Part shown: positions 23,965 to 32,877 of the stretch, piece by piece
Position numbering within the stretch: position 1 is the first letter of the stretch
Layout: each line of letters starts with the position of its first letter
NCBI RefSeq assembly: GCF_000719515.1
Contig: NZ_JOGR01000010.1
Location: 62,001-126,000, forward strand
Direction: 5' to 3'
DNA from: Glycomyces sp. NRRL B-16210
GTDB lineage: Bacteria; Actinomycetota; Actinomycetes; Mycobacteriales; Micromonosporaceae
DNA: 64,000 nt
The notes under the pieces: model-generated
The model's input: only the letters and a program-made list of their open reading frames with translations
Databases searched by the model: none
What the model was told of the DNA's origin: nothing
Program-made: the position numbers and the translations under genes

Positions 23965-25278
23965 CTAGAAGCCCTCGGCGCCTTGGGCCTTGGCCAGTTC
24001 GTTGAACTGGCTCTGGGTCGCCTCGGCGACCTCGGCCGGGGTCTTGGTGCCCTGGATCATGTCGGCCAGGTAGATGTACAGGTCCGGGTTGGCGATGGCC
24101 GAGGCCTGCATGGAGCCGACCGAGCCGCCGAGCGACTCGCTCACGGACAGGAGCGCGTCGGGGACGTCCGCGGGCGTGTCCACACCGGACTGGAGGGAGA
24201 CGGTGGACTGGGCGTCCACGAAGCCCTGGTAGCCCTCGCCCATCCAGTACGACAGGAGCTGGCGGGCCGCCGACTCCTGGTCGGCGTCGCCGGTCCGGAA
24301 CGCCACCAGCGCGTTCGACTGGTCGGGGATGAACGTGCCGACGTTGCCCGAGGGGGCGATCGGGAAGAACCCGATCTTCTCGTTCAGCTCATCGGTGTCC
24401 GCGAGGGACTGGAGCTGGCCGAAGAACGAGTTCACCTGGACGACCATGGCCGCGTCCCCGGCGAGCAGGGCCGCGCCCTGGTCCTCGAACGTGGCCGTCT
24501 TGATGTCCTCGTTGAACAGGCCCTCTTCGATCAGGTCGTTGTAGGTGTCGATCGCGCCCTGGATCGCCGGGTCGGTGAACTCCTCCTCAGCGGCGTTCAC
24601 GCGGTCCCACAGGCCGTCGGCCGCGGCGTCGGCCAGCTGCACCTGGACCCACCACTGGGTGCCCCAGCGGTCGGCGCCCATCTCGTGGAACGGGGTGACC
24701 CCGTCGGCCTTCAGGTCGCGGGCCAGCTCCACGAAGGCGCCCCAGTCGGCCGGGGCCTCGGTGATCCCGTTGGCCGCGAACACCTCCTTGTTGTAGTACA
24801 CGCCCTGGACCGCGGGGGTCGTGATGAGCGTGGCGTAGCGGGTGCCGTCCAGGATGCCGGTGATGTCGCGCAGCTCCGGCTCGTACGCGTCCAGCCAGGG
24901 GGCGTCGTCGAGCGGCTGGAGGTTCTGCGAGGCGTTGAGCGCCGTCAACTGCGACGCGGTCGGCTGCCAGAACGCCAGGTCGGGCTTGTCGCCCGTGGCG
25001 ACCTTCGTCTGCACGCCCTGCTCGTAGGGGTCGGGAACGGTGACGACCTCGACCTCGGCGCCCGTCAGCTCCTCGAAGCCCGCGATCACGCTGTCGGGCA
25101 CGGTGTTCGAGTTCTGCGCGGCCCAGATCGTGAGCGTGGTGCCGGAGAGGTCGGCGTCCTGCGCGGGCCAGTCGACCGGGCCGCCGGAGCCGGAGTCGGC
25201 GCCGGGATCGGCGCACGCGGTCAGGGCCATGGCGCCGGCGGCGGCGAGCGCCAGCGTGTAGCGGAACGGCTTCTTCAT
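23965..25278 (-). CDS. Sugar ABC transporter substrate-binding lipoprotein
   Basis: A 437-residue CUT1 solute-binding protein. The signal sequence MKKPFRYTLALAAAGAMALTAC ends in the lipobox LTAC, so the mature Cys is lipidated outside the membrane. The mature part begins with an Asp/Gly linker, then TLTIWAAQNSNTVPDSVIAGFEELTG and the hinge segment AVQGVYYNKEVFAANGI typical of family 1 binding proteins. The GH36 stop overlaps the ATG (ATGA at 25275-25278), AGGAG precedes it, and expression is probably highest for this gene because of the hairpin behind it. Substrate: alpha-galactosides such as raffinose or melibiose, inferred from GH36. Confidence 0.92.
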   Translation of the reverse strand: MKKPFRYTLALAAAGAMALTACADPGADSGSGGPVDWPAQDADLSGTTLTIWAAQNSNTVPDSVIAGFEELTGAEVEVVTVPDPYEQGVQTKVATGDKPDLAFWQPTASQLTALNASQNLQPLDDAPWLDAYEPELRDITGILDGTRYATLITTPAVQGVYYNKEVFAANGITEAPADWGAFVELARDLKADGVTPFHEMGADRWGTQWWVQVQLADAAADGLWDRVNAAEEEFTDPAIQGAIDTYNDLIEEGLFNEDIKTATFEDQGAALLAGDAAMVVQVNSFFGQLQSLADTDELNEKIGFFPIAPSGNVGTFIPDQSNALVAFRTGDADQESAARQLLSYWMGEGYQGFVDAQSTVSLQSGVDTPADVPDALLSVSESLGGSVGSMQASAIANPDLYIYLADMIQGTKTPAEVAEATQSQFNELAKAQGAEGF

Positions 25279-27401
25279 TGAATTGCTCCTAATTTCCGTA
25301 TCGGGGAATCGATGGCGAGGCGCAGGGTGCGGGCGGCGAGATCGGCGCCGTCGGCCTGCACGGTGAGGGTGCCGGCGGCCGCGTCCCACTCGGTCTTCCA
25401 CTCGGGAAGGCCGCTGGGGAACACGGTCGCGGCGGTGACGGCGCTGCCGGCCAGGTGCGGGAAGCACAGTTCGACGGTGGACGGCCCGCCCCGGCGCCAG
25501 ACCGACACGTGCGCCTCCCCGTCGCCTTCGAGGGCGAGGGAGGTCCACGGGTCGTCCCAGCCGGGCAGGCCGGTGGGCCAGTGCGGGCGGCCGCTCGCGA
25601 CGGCGGCGCGGAGGGTCTTCGCGACGCGCACCGCCTCGGCGACCATGGCGCGCTGGCCCTCGCTCATCCGGTTCAGGTGACCGGAGACGTAGAAGCGGCC
25701 GAGCAGGCCCGTGACGAGGCAGAACGCGACCTCTTCAGCGGTCATCCCCGGCTGGGGGTAGGCCCAGTTGGCGGCCTGCTCGGGCAGGAGCGCGACCGGC
25801 GCGGCGGCCGCGATCGGCGGGAACTTCGTGAAGTCCTGCTGGTCGGAGGTCGACTGCATCGCCAGGCGCGAGAGCATCGCGAAGTCCATGCGCATCGCGC
25901 CCGAGGAGCAGTTCTCGACCACGAGGTCGGGATGGCGGTCCAGGAGGCGGTCGATCCAGGCCAGGTGGGCCCGGTTGTGGCCCAGGAGGCCGTCGCCGAC
26001 GCTGTCGGCGTCGCGGTCGGTGCCGGGCCCGGGGTTGACGTTGTAGTCGAACTTGAAGAAGCCCACGCCGAACTCGGCCACGAGCCGGTCCACGACGCCG
26101 TCGAGGTGCGAGACGGCCGCCGGGTGGCGGAGGTCGAGGTGGTAGCGGTGGTGCTCGACCACGCGCTGGCCGTGGCGCAGCAGGAAGGCCTCGTCGGGGA
26201 GCGCGTCGGCGACGGGGCTGTGCACGCCGATGACCTCGGGTTCGAGCCAGAGGCCGGGGACCATGCCGGCGGTGCGGATCGCGTCGATGACCTCGCCGAG
26301 GCCGCCGGGGAAGCGGGTGGTGGAGGGGCGCCACTCCCCCACGGTGGGCCACCAGTCGCCGCTGTCGTCGTACCAGCCGGCGTCGATGCAGAAGACCTCC
26401 GCGCCGGATTCGGCGGCGGCGGCGATGAGCGGCAGGAGCTTCTCGGTGGTGGGGTCGCCGTCGAGGGTGTTCATGTAGTCGTTGAAGACCACGGGCATGG
26501 CGGCGTTGTCGGGGTGGGGGCGGCGGGCGGCGCGGCGGAAGTCGGTGAGGGCCGCGAGGGCGCCTTCGAAGTCGGCGCCGGCGGCGACGGTGGCCGGGAC
26601 GGTGGTGAACGTGTCGCCGGGGCACAGGACACGGGTCCAGGCGGCGTCGGCGTCGGTGGGGCCGGAGAGGCTGAGGTAGCCGCCGGCGATGTCCTCGCCG
26701 AGTTCCCAGCGCCAGGGGCCGTTGTGCTCGATCTGCCAGGCCAGGGCGAGGTCGGTCGACACGACCGCGCCGACGGGCAGGTGGCGGCCGGTGGACCAGG
26801 TGCCGTCGGAGGTGCGCGACCAGGAGCCGCGCGGGTTCTGGGAGGTCAGGTGGGAGGCGAGGCGGGGGAAATCGGGGCCGCGGAGGGGTTCGCGGGTCCA
26901 GCGGCCCTCGCCGAGCCAGTCGCCGGTGCCCCAGACGCGGTCCCAGCCGGCGAAGTGGTCGGCCGTCTCGGGACCGGCGGCGCTGGAGCGGGTGAAGCCC
27001 ATGGTCAGGGAGGGGACGGCGCGGAGCACGAGGGGCCGGGGGCCGGTCGCGCGGACCTCGATCGCGGAGCGGATCGCCGCGGGGGCACTGTCGAGGATCT
27101 CGAGGGTGACGGTGGCTTCGACGCCGTCGGCGCCTTGGCGGAGGGTGAGGGTGCGGCGGCCGCCGAGGTCGTGTACCTCGTGTTCGAGATATCGCAGTTT
27201 GGAGCCGAGTTCGGTGTGGGCGAGGCGGTCGGAGGAGGGCAGGTGGCCGTGATCCGCGGTCAGGATCTCCACGAGCGGCACGGCGTGGACCGCGAGGTCC
27301 GCGCCGGCGCGGGAGAGGCGCGCGACCCGGACCGGCGCGTCGGCGCCCCATGCGAATCCGAGCTCGAATCCGGCACTGCCCCAAGACAACTGATCGACCA
27401 C
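25275..27401 (-). CDS. GH36 alpha-galactosidase (cytoplasmic)
   Basis: A 708-residue retaining glycosidase of family GH36. The N-terminal beta-sandwich covers about 1-300; the (beta/alpha)8 barrel contains VFCIDAGWYDD, WLEPEVIG, the nucleophile Asp452 in FFKFDYN and the acid/base Asp506 at the end of CSSGAMRMD. It hydrolyses alpha-1,6-galactosyl bonds of raffinose-family or galactomannan oligomers. GTG 27401 was chosen for the AGGGG five bases upstream; no signal peptide. First gene of GH36 - binding protein - permeases - lacI, with LacI-type operators upstream. Galactomannan fragments from the GH26 enzyme are plausible substrates. Confidence 0.92.
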   Translation of the reverse strand: MVDQLSWGSAGFELGFAWGADAPVRVARLSRAGADLAVHAVPLVEILTADHGHLPSSDRLAHTELGSKLRYLEHEVHDLGGRRTLTLRQGADGVEATVTLEILDSAPAAIRSAIEVRATGPRPLVLRAVPSLTMGFTRSSAAGPETADHFAGWDRVWGTGDWLGEGRWTREPLRGPDFPRLASHLTSQNPRGSWSRTSDGTWSTGRHLPVGAVVSTDLALAWQIEHNGPWRWELGEDIAGGYLSLSGPTDADAAWTRVLCPGDTFTTVPATVAAGADFEGALAALTDFRRAARRPHPDNAAMPVVFNDYMNTLDGDPTTEKLLPLIAAAAESGAEVFCIDAGWYDDSGDWWPTVGEWRPSTTRFPGGLGEVIDAIRTAGMVPGLWLEPEVIGVHSPVADALPDEAFLLRHGQRVVEHHRYHLDLRHPAAVSHLDGVVDRLVAEFGVGFFKFDYNVNPGPGTDRDADSVGDGLLGHNRAHLAWIDRLLDRHPDLVVENCSSGAMRMDFAMLSRLAMQSTSDQQDFTKFPPIAAAAPVALLPEQAANWAYPQPGMTAEEVAFCLVTGLLGRFYVSGHLNRMSEGQRAMVAEAVRVAKTLRAAVASGRPHWPTGLPGWDDPWTSLALEGDGEAHVSVWRRGGPSTVELCFPHLAGSAVTAATVFPSGLPEWKTEWDAAAGTLTVQADGADLAARTLRLAIDSPIRKLGAIQ

Positions 27402-27496
27402 GACACCCCTTTGTATGTGCTGCTGAACGTGAATTGCGAGGCCGCTGCCAGGCGGTTCGCCTGGTAGCGATTTCAGGGGCCACCGTAGCGCATTTC

Positions 27497-27510
27497 TGAA
27501 ATCGATTTCA
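27497..27510. promoter_or_regulatory. LacI-type operator O1
   Basis: TGAAATCGATTTCA, a perfect 14-bp palindrome with central CG, in the 202-bp divergent region between GH36 and the secreted clan GH-A enzyme. Expected target of the operon's LacI repressor. Confidence 0.8.
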
Positions 27511-27520
27511 AGTCTAGTCT

Positions 27521-27534
27521 TGAAATCGTTATCA
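27521..27534. promoter_or_regulatory. LacI-type operator O2
   Basis: TGAAATCGTTATCA, a near copy of O1, 24 bp centre to centre. A third degenerate half (GCGATTTCA) is seen at 27467-27475 nearer the GH36 start. Confidence 0.7.
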
Positions 27535-27603
27535 ACCTTCGGTAGCGTCAACTCGCGATCGGGGGCGAAACCGCCCCAATCTCGATGAGGAGAGGACCGA
27601 TCG

Positions 27604-30279
27604 ATGAGGAGAACCATGGCCATGGCCGCTGCGGCGGCGGTCGCCGCCACCGCTTTGACCGGCTCGGCGGCGAACGCGGCCGAGACAGCAGTGCTCGCCG
27701 TCGACTTCGGCGAGCGCACCGGCGACTTCCGGGGCGGGGCCACCGGCACGCTCTACGGCTTCGGCGACGAAGGCGCCCCCACGCAGGCGCTCGTCAACGG
27801 CGCCCACATCACCAACACCTCCCAGAAGGCCCCGTACGGCACCCAGCACCCCTCGGGCGACGCGATCAAGATCGAGGACGGCTTCTTCGCCAAGCACGGC
27901 CAGGACATGTACGTCTACGTGCAGGACTACTACCCCGACTGGTCGTACAACGGCGGCGTGCGCCCCGGCGACGACCGCACCTACGACCTCGCCGACGGCA
28001 CCTATACCGAGGAGCCCAACGGCGTCTGGGACTACCTGGAGGTCGTCGAGTTCGTGGCCGAGGCCGTCGCCGCGGATTCGAGCCGGCCCCAGGACTACGT
28101 CTTCATCCCGTTCAACGAGCCCGACGGCGGGAACTGGTACCCCGACTGGGCGGGCCAGAAGGACCAGTTCCTGGGCGACTGGCAGGCGAGCTACGAGAAG
28201 ATCCAGGAGGTCTGGGCGCGCCACGGCCTCGGGCACGCCCGGATCGGCGGACCCGGCGACACCCGGTGGCAGCCCGAGCGCAGCGCCGACTTCCTCGCCT
28301 TCGCCGACGGGCACGGCTCGCTGCCGGACGTCTTCATCTGGCACGAGCTGGGCATCGACAACCTCGCGGGGTACCGGCAGAACTTCGCCGACTACCGCGA
28401 GCTCGAGGCGTCCCTGGGGATCGACCCGCTCCCGGTGAACATCACCGAGTACGGGATGCTGCGCGACATGGGCGTGCCCGGCCAGCTCGTCCAGTGGCTC
28501 GCGATGTTCGAGGACACCAAGGTGGACGCGCAGACCGCGTACTGGAACTACGCGGGCAACCTCTCCGACAACACCGCGCGGCCGAACGGCGCGAACGCCG
28601 GCTGGTGGATGTTCAAGTGGTACGGCGACCTCGCCGGGAGCGAGACCGTCGCGGTGACCCCGCCGAGTCCGGACACCGTGGACACCTTGCAGGGCATCGG
28701 CGCGATCGACGAGGCGAACCGGAGGGCCACGGTCCTGTGGGGCGGCACCGACGAGGACGTGCGGCTGGACCTCAGCGGCCTGGACGCCGCGTTGTTCGGC
28801 GGCAGGGTCGACGTCGAGATCCGCGAGGTCGCGCTCACCGGCGCCGAGGGCTTGGCGGACACCCCGCGCGTGGTGGCCGCGTACGACGGGCTCGACGTGG
28901 CGGGAGGTGGCCTCCAGCTTGAGGTGCCTACGTACGACCGGTACGCGGCGTACCAGGCCGTCATCACCCCCGAGCGGGACCGCTCGGATGCGGCGCAGAC
29001 GTGGACGGCCGCCATCGAGGCCGAGGACATGGCGCTCACCGACGCGACCGTGTACACCCACGACCCGAAGGGCAACGGCGGCTGGCAGTTCCTCGCCTCC
29101 GGCGGCCGGGACGTGGGCTCGTTCAACCAGGCGACGTCCAAGGCCGAGTGGACCGTGGAGGTGCCCGCCGACGGGACCTACCGGCTCCAGGTCATCGGCG
29201 GCGCGCCGGGCGTGCCCGGTCGTCACGCGCTCTTCGTGGACGGCGAGGCCGCCGGCACGATCCAGTACGCGGCGAACCTCGGGCTGAACGACACGAGCAA
29301 ATGGCAGTACCGCGGCAGCGCGGAGGTGCTCGTCGAACTGGAGGCGGGCAGCCGCACGCTGTCGATCCGCGCCAGCGACGACGGCGCGACCGTCCTGCCG
29401 AACGCGGACATCACGCTCGACAAGGTGTCGCTGACCTCGGTGTCCGAGGGCGAGCCGACCGTGTACCCCGCCTCGACGTTCCGCCTGGAGTCGGCGGCGC
29501 TGGACTGGGACGCGCCGCTGCGCGGCGGGGCCCGACTCGAAGGCGAGGGCAGGGCCGACCTGTACGCCACGGCGATGGAGACCGGCTACTACGACCTGGT
29601 CGTGGACTGGGCGTCCATTGGGGAGTCGTCGGTCGAGTTGAGCGTCAACGGGACTCCGACGGCGACGCTCGACGCCGACGATGAGGGCACGTGGCGGTCC
29701 ACGGCTCGGGTGCACCTGGTGGAGGGGATCAACGAGGTCGAGATCCGTTCGCCCGAGGGCGCGGTGGTCGCCTCGCTGACGACGGTGCGGGCCCGGGAGG
29801 CCGATGGAGCGGCCGTCGCGATCGAGGCCGAGGACGCCGTGCTCCACGGCGCGGCCGCGGTCACGACGCTCGACGCGAGCACCGGCACGAACGCCTCGGG
29901 CAGTGCCTATGTGGGCTGGATCGGCGACGGCGGCGCGAACGCGATCGAGATCCCGCGCGAGGGCTTCGCCGCCGCCGGGGACTACGACCTCACGGTGTAC
30001 TACGCGAACGCCGAGCTGTCGGGCGACCACGACTACAACCCGCAGGTGGTCGACCGGCGACTGGAGGTCCAGGAGGGGTCGGAGCAGGTCGGGCACGCGT
30101 ACTTCAGGTACACGTACTCGTGGGACAGCTTCCTCCAGCGGAGCCTCGCGGTCACGTTGTCCACTGCGGACGAGCCGCTGCGGCTGGGCAGCGCCGAGTC
30201 GTGGGCGCCGAACATCGACCGCGTGGTCGTCTCGCCGAGGCTGCTCGGCGAGCCGACGACCGAACCGCTGGCACTGTAA
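27604..30279 (+). CDS. Secreted clan GH-A glycoside hydrolase with C-terminal carbohydrate-binding modules
   Basis: An 891-residue exported enzyme. Signal peptide RRTMAMAAAAAVAATALTGSAANA. The catalytic barrel (about 35-370) shows DYVFIPFNEPDGGNWY (NEP-type acid/base Glu) and PVNITEYGML (nucleophile Glu in TEYG). An accessory domain follows, then two beta-sandwich modules opening IEAEDMAL (about 477) and IEAEDAVL (about 740), a CBM35/CBM6-like sign. The exact GH family is not recognised; GH39- or agarase-like relatives are possible. It faces the GH36 operon across shared LacI operators, so it probably releases the oligosaccharide that operon imports. A strong terminator follows. Confidence 0.75.
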   Translation: MRRTMAMAAAAAVAATALTGSAANAAETAVLAVDFGERTGDFRGGATGTLYGFGDEGAPTQALVNGAHITNTSQKAPYGTQHPSGDAIKIEDGFFAKHGQDMYVYVQDYYPDWSYNGGVRPGDDRTYDLADGTYTEEPNGVWDYLEVVEFVAEAVAADSSRPQDYVFIPFNEPDGGNWYPDWAGQKDQFLGDWQASYEKIQEVWARHGLGHARIGGPGDTRWQPERSADFLAFADGHGSLPDVFIWHELGIDNLAGYRQNFADYRELEASLGIDPLPVNITEYGMLRDMGVPGQLVQWLAMFEDTKVDAQTAYWNYAGNLSDNTARPNGANAGWWMFKWYGDLAGSETVAVTPPSPDTVDTLQGIGAIDEANRRATVLWGGTDEDVRLDLSGLDAALFGGRVDVEIREVALTGAEGLADTPRVVAAYDGLDVAGGGLQLEVPTYDRYAAYQAVITPERDRSDAAQTWTAAIEAEDMALTDATVYTHDPKGNGGWQFLASGGRDVGSFNQATSKAEWTVEVPADGTYRLQVIGGAPGVPGRHALFVDGEAAGTIQYAANLGLNDTSKWQYRGSAEVLVELEAGSRTLSIRASDDGATVLPNADITLDKVSLTSVSEGEPTVYPASTFRLESAALDWDAPLRGGARLEGEGRADLYATAMETGYYDLVVDWASIGESSVELSVNGTPTATLDADDEGTWRSTARVHLVEGINEVEIRSPEGAVVASLTTVRAREADGAAVAIEAEDAVLHGAAAVTTLDASTGTNASGSAYVGWIGDGGANAIEIPREGFAAAGDYDLTVYYANAELSGDHDYNPQVVDRRLEVQEGSEQVGHAYFRYTYSWDSFLQRSLAVTLSTADEPLRLGSAESWAPNIDRVVVSPRLLGEPTTEPLAL

Positions 30280-30282
30280 GGA

Positions 30283-30322
30283 AAAGGCCCCGTGCGCGGC
30301 TCGGGCCGCGCACGGGGCCTTT
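30283..30322 (+). terminator. Rho-independent terminator
   Basis: AAAGGCCCCGTGCGCGGC, loop TCGG, then the exact complement ending GGGGCCTTT. Perfect 18-bp stem three bases after the enzyme gene's stop. Confidence 0.92.
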
Positions 30323-30954
30323 CAGGCGTTCGCTCGCGTGAAGGTCAGGTGGGTGACCCCGCTCGGCGCGGAGACGGTCTCGACCCGGTAGTCGCGCTCC
30401 AGGCCTTCGAGCCCGTCCCAGAGGCGCACGCCCCGGCCGAGCAGGATCGGGACCACCGCGACGTGCAGGTGGTCGATGAGCCCGGCGGCGAGGAACTCGC
30501 GGAGCGTCGTGGCGCCGCCGCCGACGCGGACGTCCTCGCCGCCGGCGGCCTCCCGGGCGGTCGCCAGCGCCTCGGCGGGCGAGGCGTCGATGAAGTGGAA
30601 GGTGGTGCCGCCCTCCATCTCGATCGGAGGGCGCGTGTGGCGGGTGAGGACGAAGACCGGGGTGTGGAACGGCGGGTTGGGGCCCCAGGCGCCTTTCCAG
30701 TCGGGGTCCTCGTGCCATCCGGGGTGGCCGAACTTCCCGGCGCCCATGATCTCGGCGCCGATCCCCCTGTCGTATTGGCGGACGAACGCGTCGTCGACGC
30801 CGCCGCTGCCGCCGGGTTCCCACCAGCGGGTGGCGAACATCCACTGGTGCAGGCGGTCTCCTGCGTGTCCGAAGTGGTCGGCGGCGTTCTGGCCTTCGCC
30901 GGTGCCGAAGCCGTCGAGCGAGACGGCGAAGTTGTGGACGCGGGTGAGTGACAT
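30322..30954 (-). CDS. Dihydrofolate reductase / RibD C-terminal-like family protein
   Basis: A 210-residue protein: MSLTRVHNFAVSLDGFGTGEGQ at the start is the signature (xxxSLDG) of the RibD-C/YwjB-like reductases. GAEIMGAGKFG, VFVLTRHTRPP and the NADPH loop VRVGGGATTLREFLAAGLIDHLHVAVVPILLGRGVRLW follow. An NADPH-dependent reductase of unknown substrate; not a folate enzyme by necessity. Its stop lies at the edge of the terminator for the convergent gene. Confidence 0.88.
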   Translation of the reverse strand: MSLTRVHNFAVSLDGFGTGEGQNAADHFGHAGDRLHQWMFATRWWEPGGSGGVDDAFVRQYDRGIGAEIMGAGKFGHPGWHEDPDWKGAWGPNPPFHTPVFVLTRHTRPPIEMEGGTTFHFIDASPAEALATAREAAGGEDVRVGGGATTLREFLAAGLIDHLHVAVVPILLGRGVRLWDGLEGLERDYRVETVSAPSGVTHLTFTRANA

Positions 30955-31058
30955 GGTGCTCCCTCGATCGTGGACCGGTGCTCGTCTCGACATCATGCTG
31001 GCCGCCGCCGACACTGTCCAGGATTCGGGGAGGGCGATCCGGGCGTTAGAGTGCGTCC

Positions 31059-31832
31059 ATGTCCGAGGTCTCACCGGTCGCGCGTTTCTACGACCAGCTC
31101 ACTCCCGACTATCACCTGGTCTACGCGGACTGGGAGCAGAGCATGGAGCGGCAGGGGAAGGTGCTCGACGCGATGATCCGGGCCGGTCTCGGGATGGAGC
31201 GCGCCGCGGTCCTGGACTGCTCGTGCGGCATCGGGACGCAGGCGATCGCGCTCGGGCGGCGGGGCCACCGCGTGACCGGGACGGACATCAGCGTGGCGGC
31301 GCTCGCCCGCGCGGCTCGGGAGGCGCTGGGCCGCGGGGTCCCGTTGGCGTTGGCGGCGGCGGACATGCGGGCGCTGCCGTTCGCCGACGGGGCGTTCGAC
31401 GCGGTGGTCAGCGCCGACAACTCGCTGCCGCATCTGCTCACCGAGGAGGACGTGCGCGCGGCGCTGTCGCAGATGCGGCGGGTCCTGCGCGTGGGCGGGC
31501 TCCTGGTCGTCAGCGTCCGGGACTACGACGCGATCCTGCGGTCGAGGCCCGCTTCGACGCCGCCGCAGACGTCGGCTTTGGAGCGCGGGAGGGCCGTGAC
31601 GTTCCAGTTGTGGGACTGGCACTCCGACGGTGAGCGGTACGACCTCGAGCATTTTCAGCTCGTGCCCGACGGGTCTGATTGGACCGTGGAGGTGCGGCGG
31701 ACTTCGTATTGGGCGCTGACGCGGCGGCGGTTGACGGGCTTCGTTCTCGAAGCGGGGTTCGCCGAGCCGCAGTGGCGGGCCGCTGCGCGCAATGGGTTCT
31801 TCCAGCCCGTGCTCACGGCGCGGGCGGTTTGA
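31059..31832 (+). CDS. Class I SAM-dependent methyltransferase
   Basis: A 257-residue methyltransferase. Motif I VLDCSCGIGTQAIALGRRGHRVTGTDIS, motif II ALPFADGAFDAVVSADNSLPHL, motif III MRRVLRVGGLLVVSVRDYD. The C-terminal half (YWALTRRRLTGFVLEAGFAEPQWR) is glycine N-methyltransferase-like. Its 3' end overlaps the convergent polyketide synthase by 20 bp, and it is likely a tailoring enzyme of that cluster (O- or C-methylation), but location is the only evidence for this. Confidence 0.85.
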   Translation: MSEVSPVARFYDQLTPDYHLVYADWEQSMERQGKVLDAMIRAGLGMERAAVLDCSCGIGTQAIALGRRGHRVTGTDISVAALARAAREALGRGVPLALAAADMRALPFADGAFDAVVSADNSLPHLLTEEDVRAALSQMRRVLRVGGLLVVSVRDYDAILRSRPASTPPQTSALERGRAVTFQLWDWHSDGERYDLEHFQLVPDGSDWTVEVRRTSYWALTRRRLTGFVLEAGFAEPQWRAAARNGFFQPVLTARAV

Positions 31833-32877
31833 ACGGACCGTCCTCGGGTTCGAGGAGGGCGGCGTAGAGGGTCAGGCCGGGGCCGAAGGCCAGTGCCACG
31901 ACCGGGCCGGCCGGGAGGCCTTGGGACAGCAGGGATCGCAGGACGAGCAGCACCGTGGGCGAGGAGCAGTTGCCGTGTTCGGCGAGTGCGGTCCGCGACG
32001 GTTCCAGGGCCTGCGGCGGGAGGTCGAGGCCGTCTTGGACGGCGTCGAGGATGCGCGGGCCGCCCGGGTGGACGGCCCAGGCCGCCACGTCGGACCGCTC
32101 GCGCCCGTTGCGGGTCAACAGGTCCTTCACGAGGGGTCCGACCTGGGATTCGAGGGCGTCGGGGACTTCGGGCGAGAGGCCCATGCGGAAGCCGAGATCG
32201 GTGACGTCCCAGGTCATGTGGTCGCTTCGGTTGGTGTCGGCGCGGGTGGCGATGTCGACCACGCGTAGGCCCGGGGCGTCGTCGGGGCGCAGGACGAGCG
32301 CCGCGGCCGCGTCCGCGAAGAGGGCGTGGGTGACCATCTGGTCGACGTCGTGGGAGGCGGGCTGGAAGTGCAGCGAGGTGAGTTCGAGGCAGAGCATCGC
32401 GGCGGGCCGCCGGTGGGAGGCGACGTAGTCGGCGATCGTGGCGAGGGTCGGGAGCGCGGCGTGGCAGCCGGTGTGCCCGATGAAGAGGCGGCGGGCGTCG
32501 GCGCGCAGCGGCAGGGCCCGCGCGAGGTCGATGTCGAGTCCCGGTGTGCCGTAACCGGTGCAGGAGGCGACGACGAGGAGGCCGAGTTCCTCGGGCGCGG
32601 TGTCGGCGGCGGCGAGGGCGTCGCGGACCGCTTCGATCGCGAGGGGCGGGGCGGCTTCGGCGTAGCGGCGCATCCGCTGCTCGGTGGAGTGCTCGGCGAC
32701 GGCGAGGAGTTCGTCCGGCGGGGTCGCGGAGTGGCGGCTGCGCACTTCGGAGGCGGTGAAGATCCGCTCGGCGACGCGGCTGCGGGAGAAGTGGCGGCGG
32801 AAGACCTCGTCCCAGAGGTCGCCTTGGCGGTAGGCGGGCGGCAGCGCCGCGCCGATGCCGGCGATCCGGGCGGTCAC
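31813..32877 (-). CDS. Type III polyketide synthase
   Basis: A 354-residue chalcone-synthase-fold enzyme. The catalytic triad is visible: Cys138 in FIGHTGCHAALP, His270 in WAVHPGGPRILD, Asn303 in EHGNCSSPTVL. CTGYGTPGLDIDLA and LTLYAALLEPEDGP are also family features. It condenses malonyl-CoA onto an acyl starter to give pyrones, resorcinols or similar phenols. GTG 32877 overlaps the stop of the acyl-CoA-dehydrogenase-like gene (GTGA), so the two are coupled. With UbiA and two methyltransferases it suggests a prenylated, methylated phenolic or quinone product. Confidence 0.93.
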   Translation of the reverse strand: MTARIAGIGAALPPAYRQGDLWDEVFRRHFSRSRVAERIFTASEVRSRHSATPPDELLAVAEHSTEQRMRRYAEAAPPLAIEAVRDALAAADTAPEELGLLVVASCTGYGTPGLDIDLARALPLRADARRLFIGHTGCHAALPTLATIADYVASHRRPAAMLCLELTSLHFQPASHDVDQMVTHALFADAAAALVLRPDDAPGLRVVDIATRADTNRSDHMTWDVTDLGFRMGLSPEVPDALESQVGPLVKDLLTRNGRERSDVAAWAVHPGGPRILDAVQDGLDLPPQALEPSRTALAEHGNCSSPTVLLVLRSLLSQGLPAGPVVALAFGPGLTLYAALLEPEDGPFKPPAP

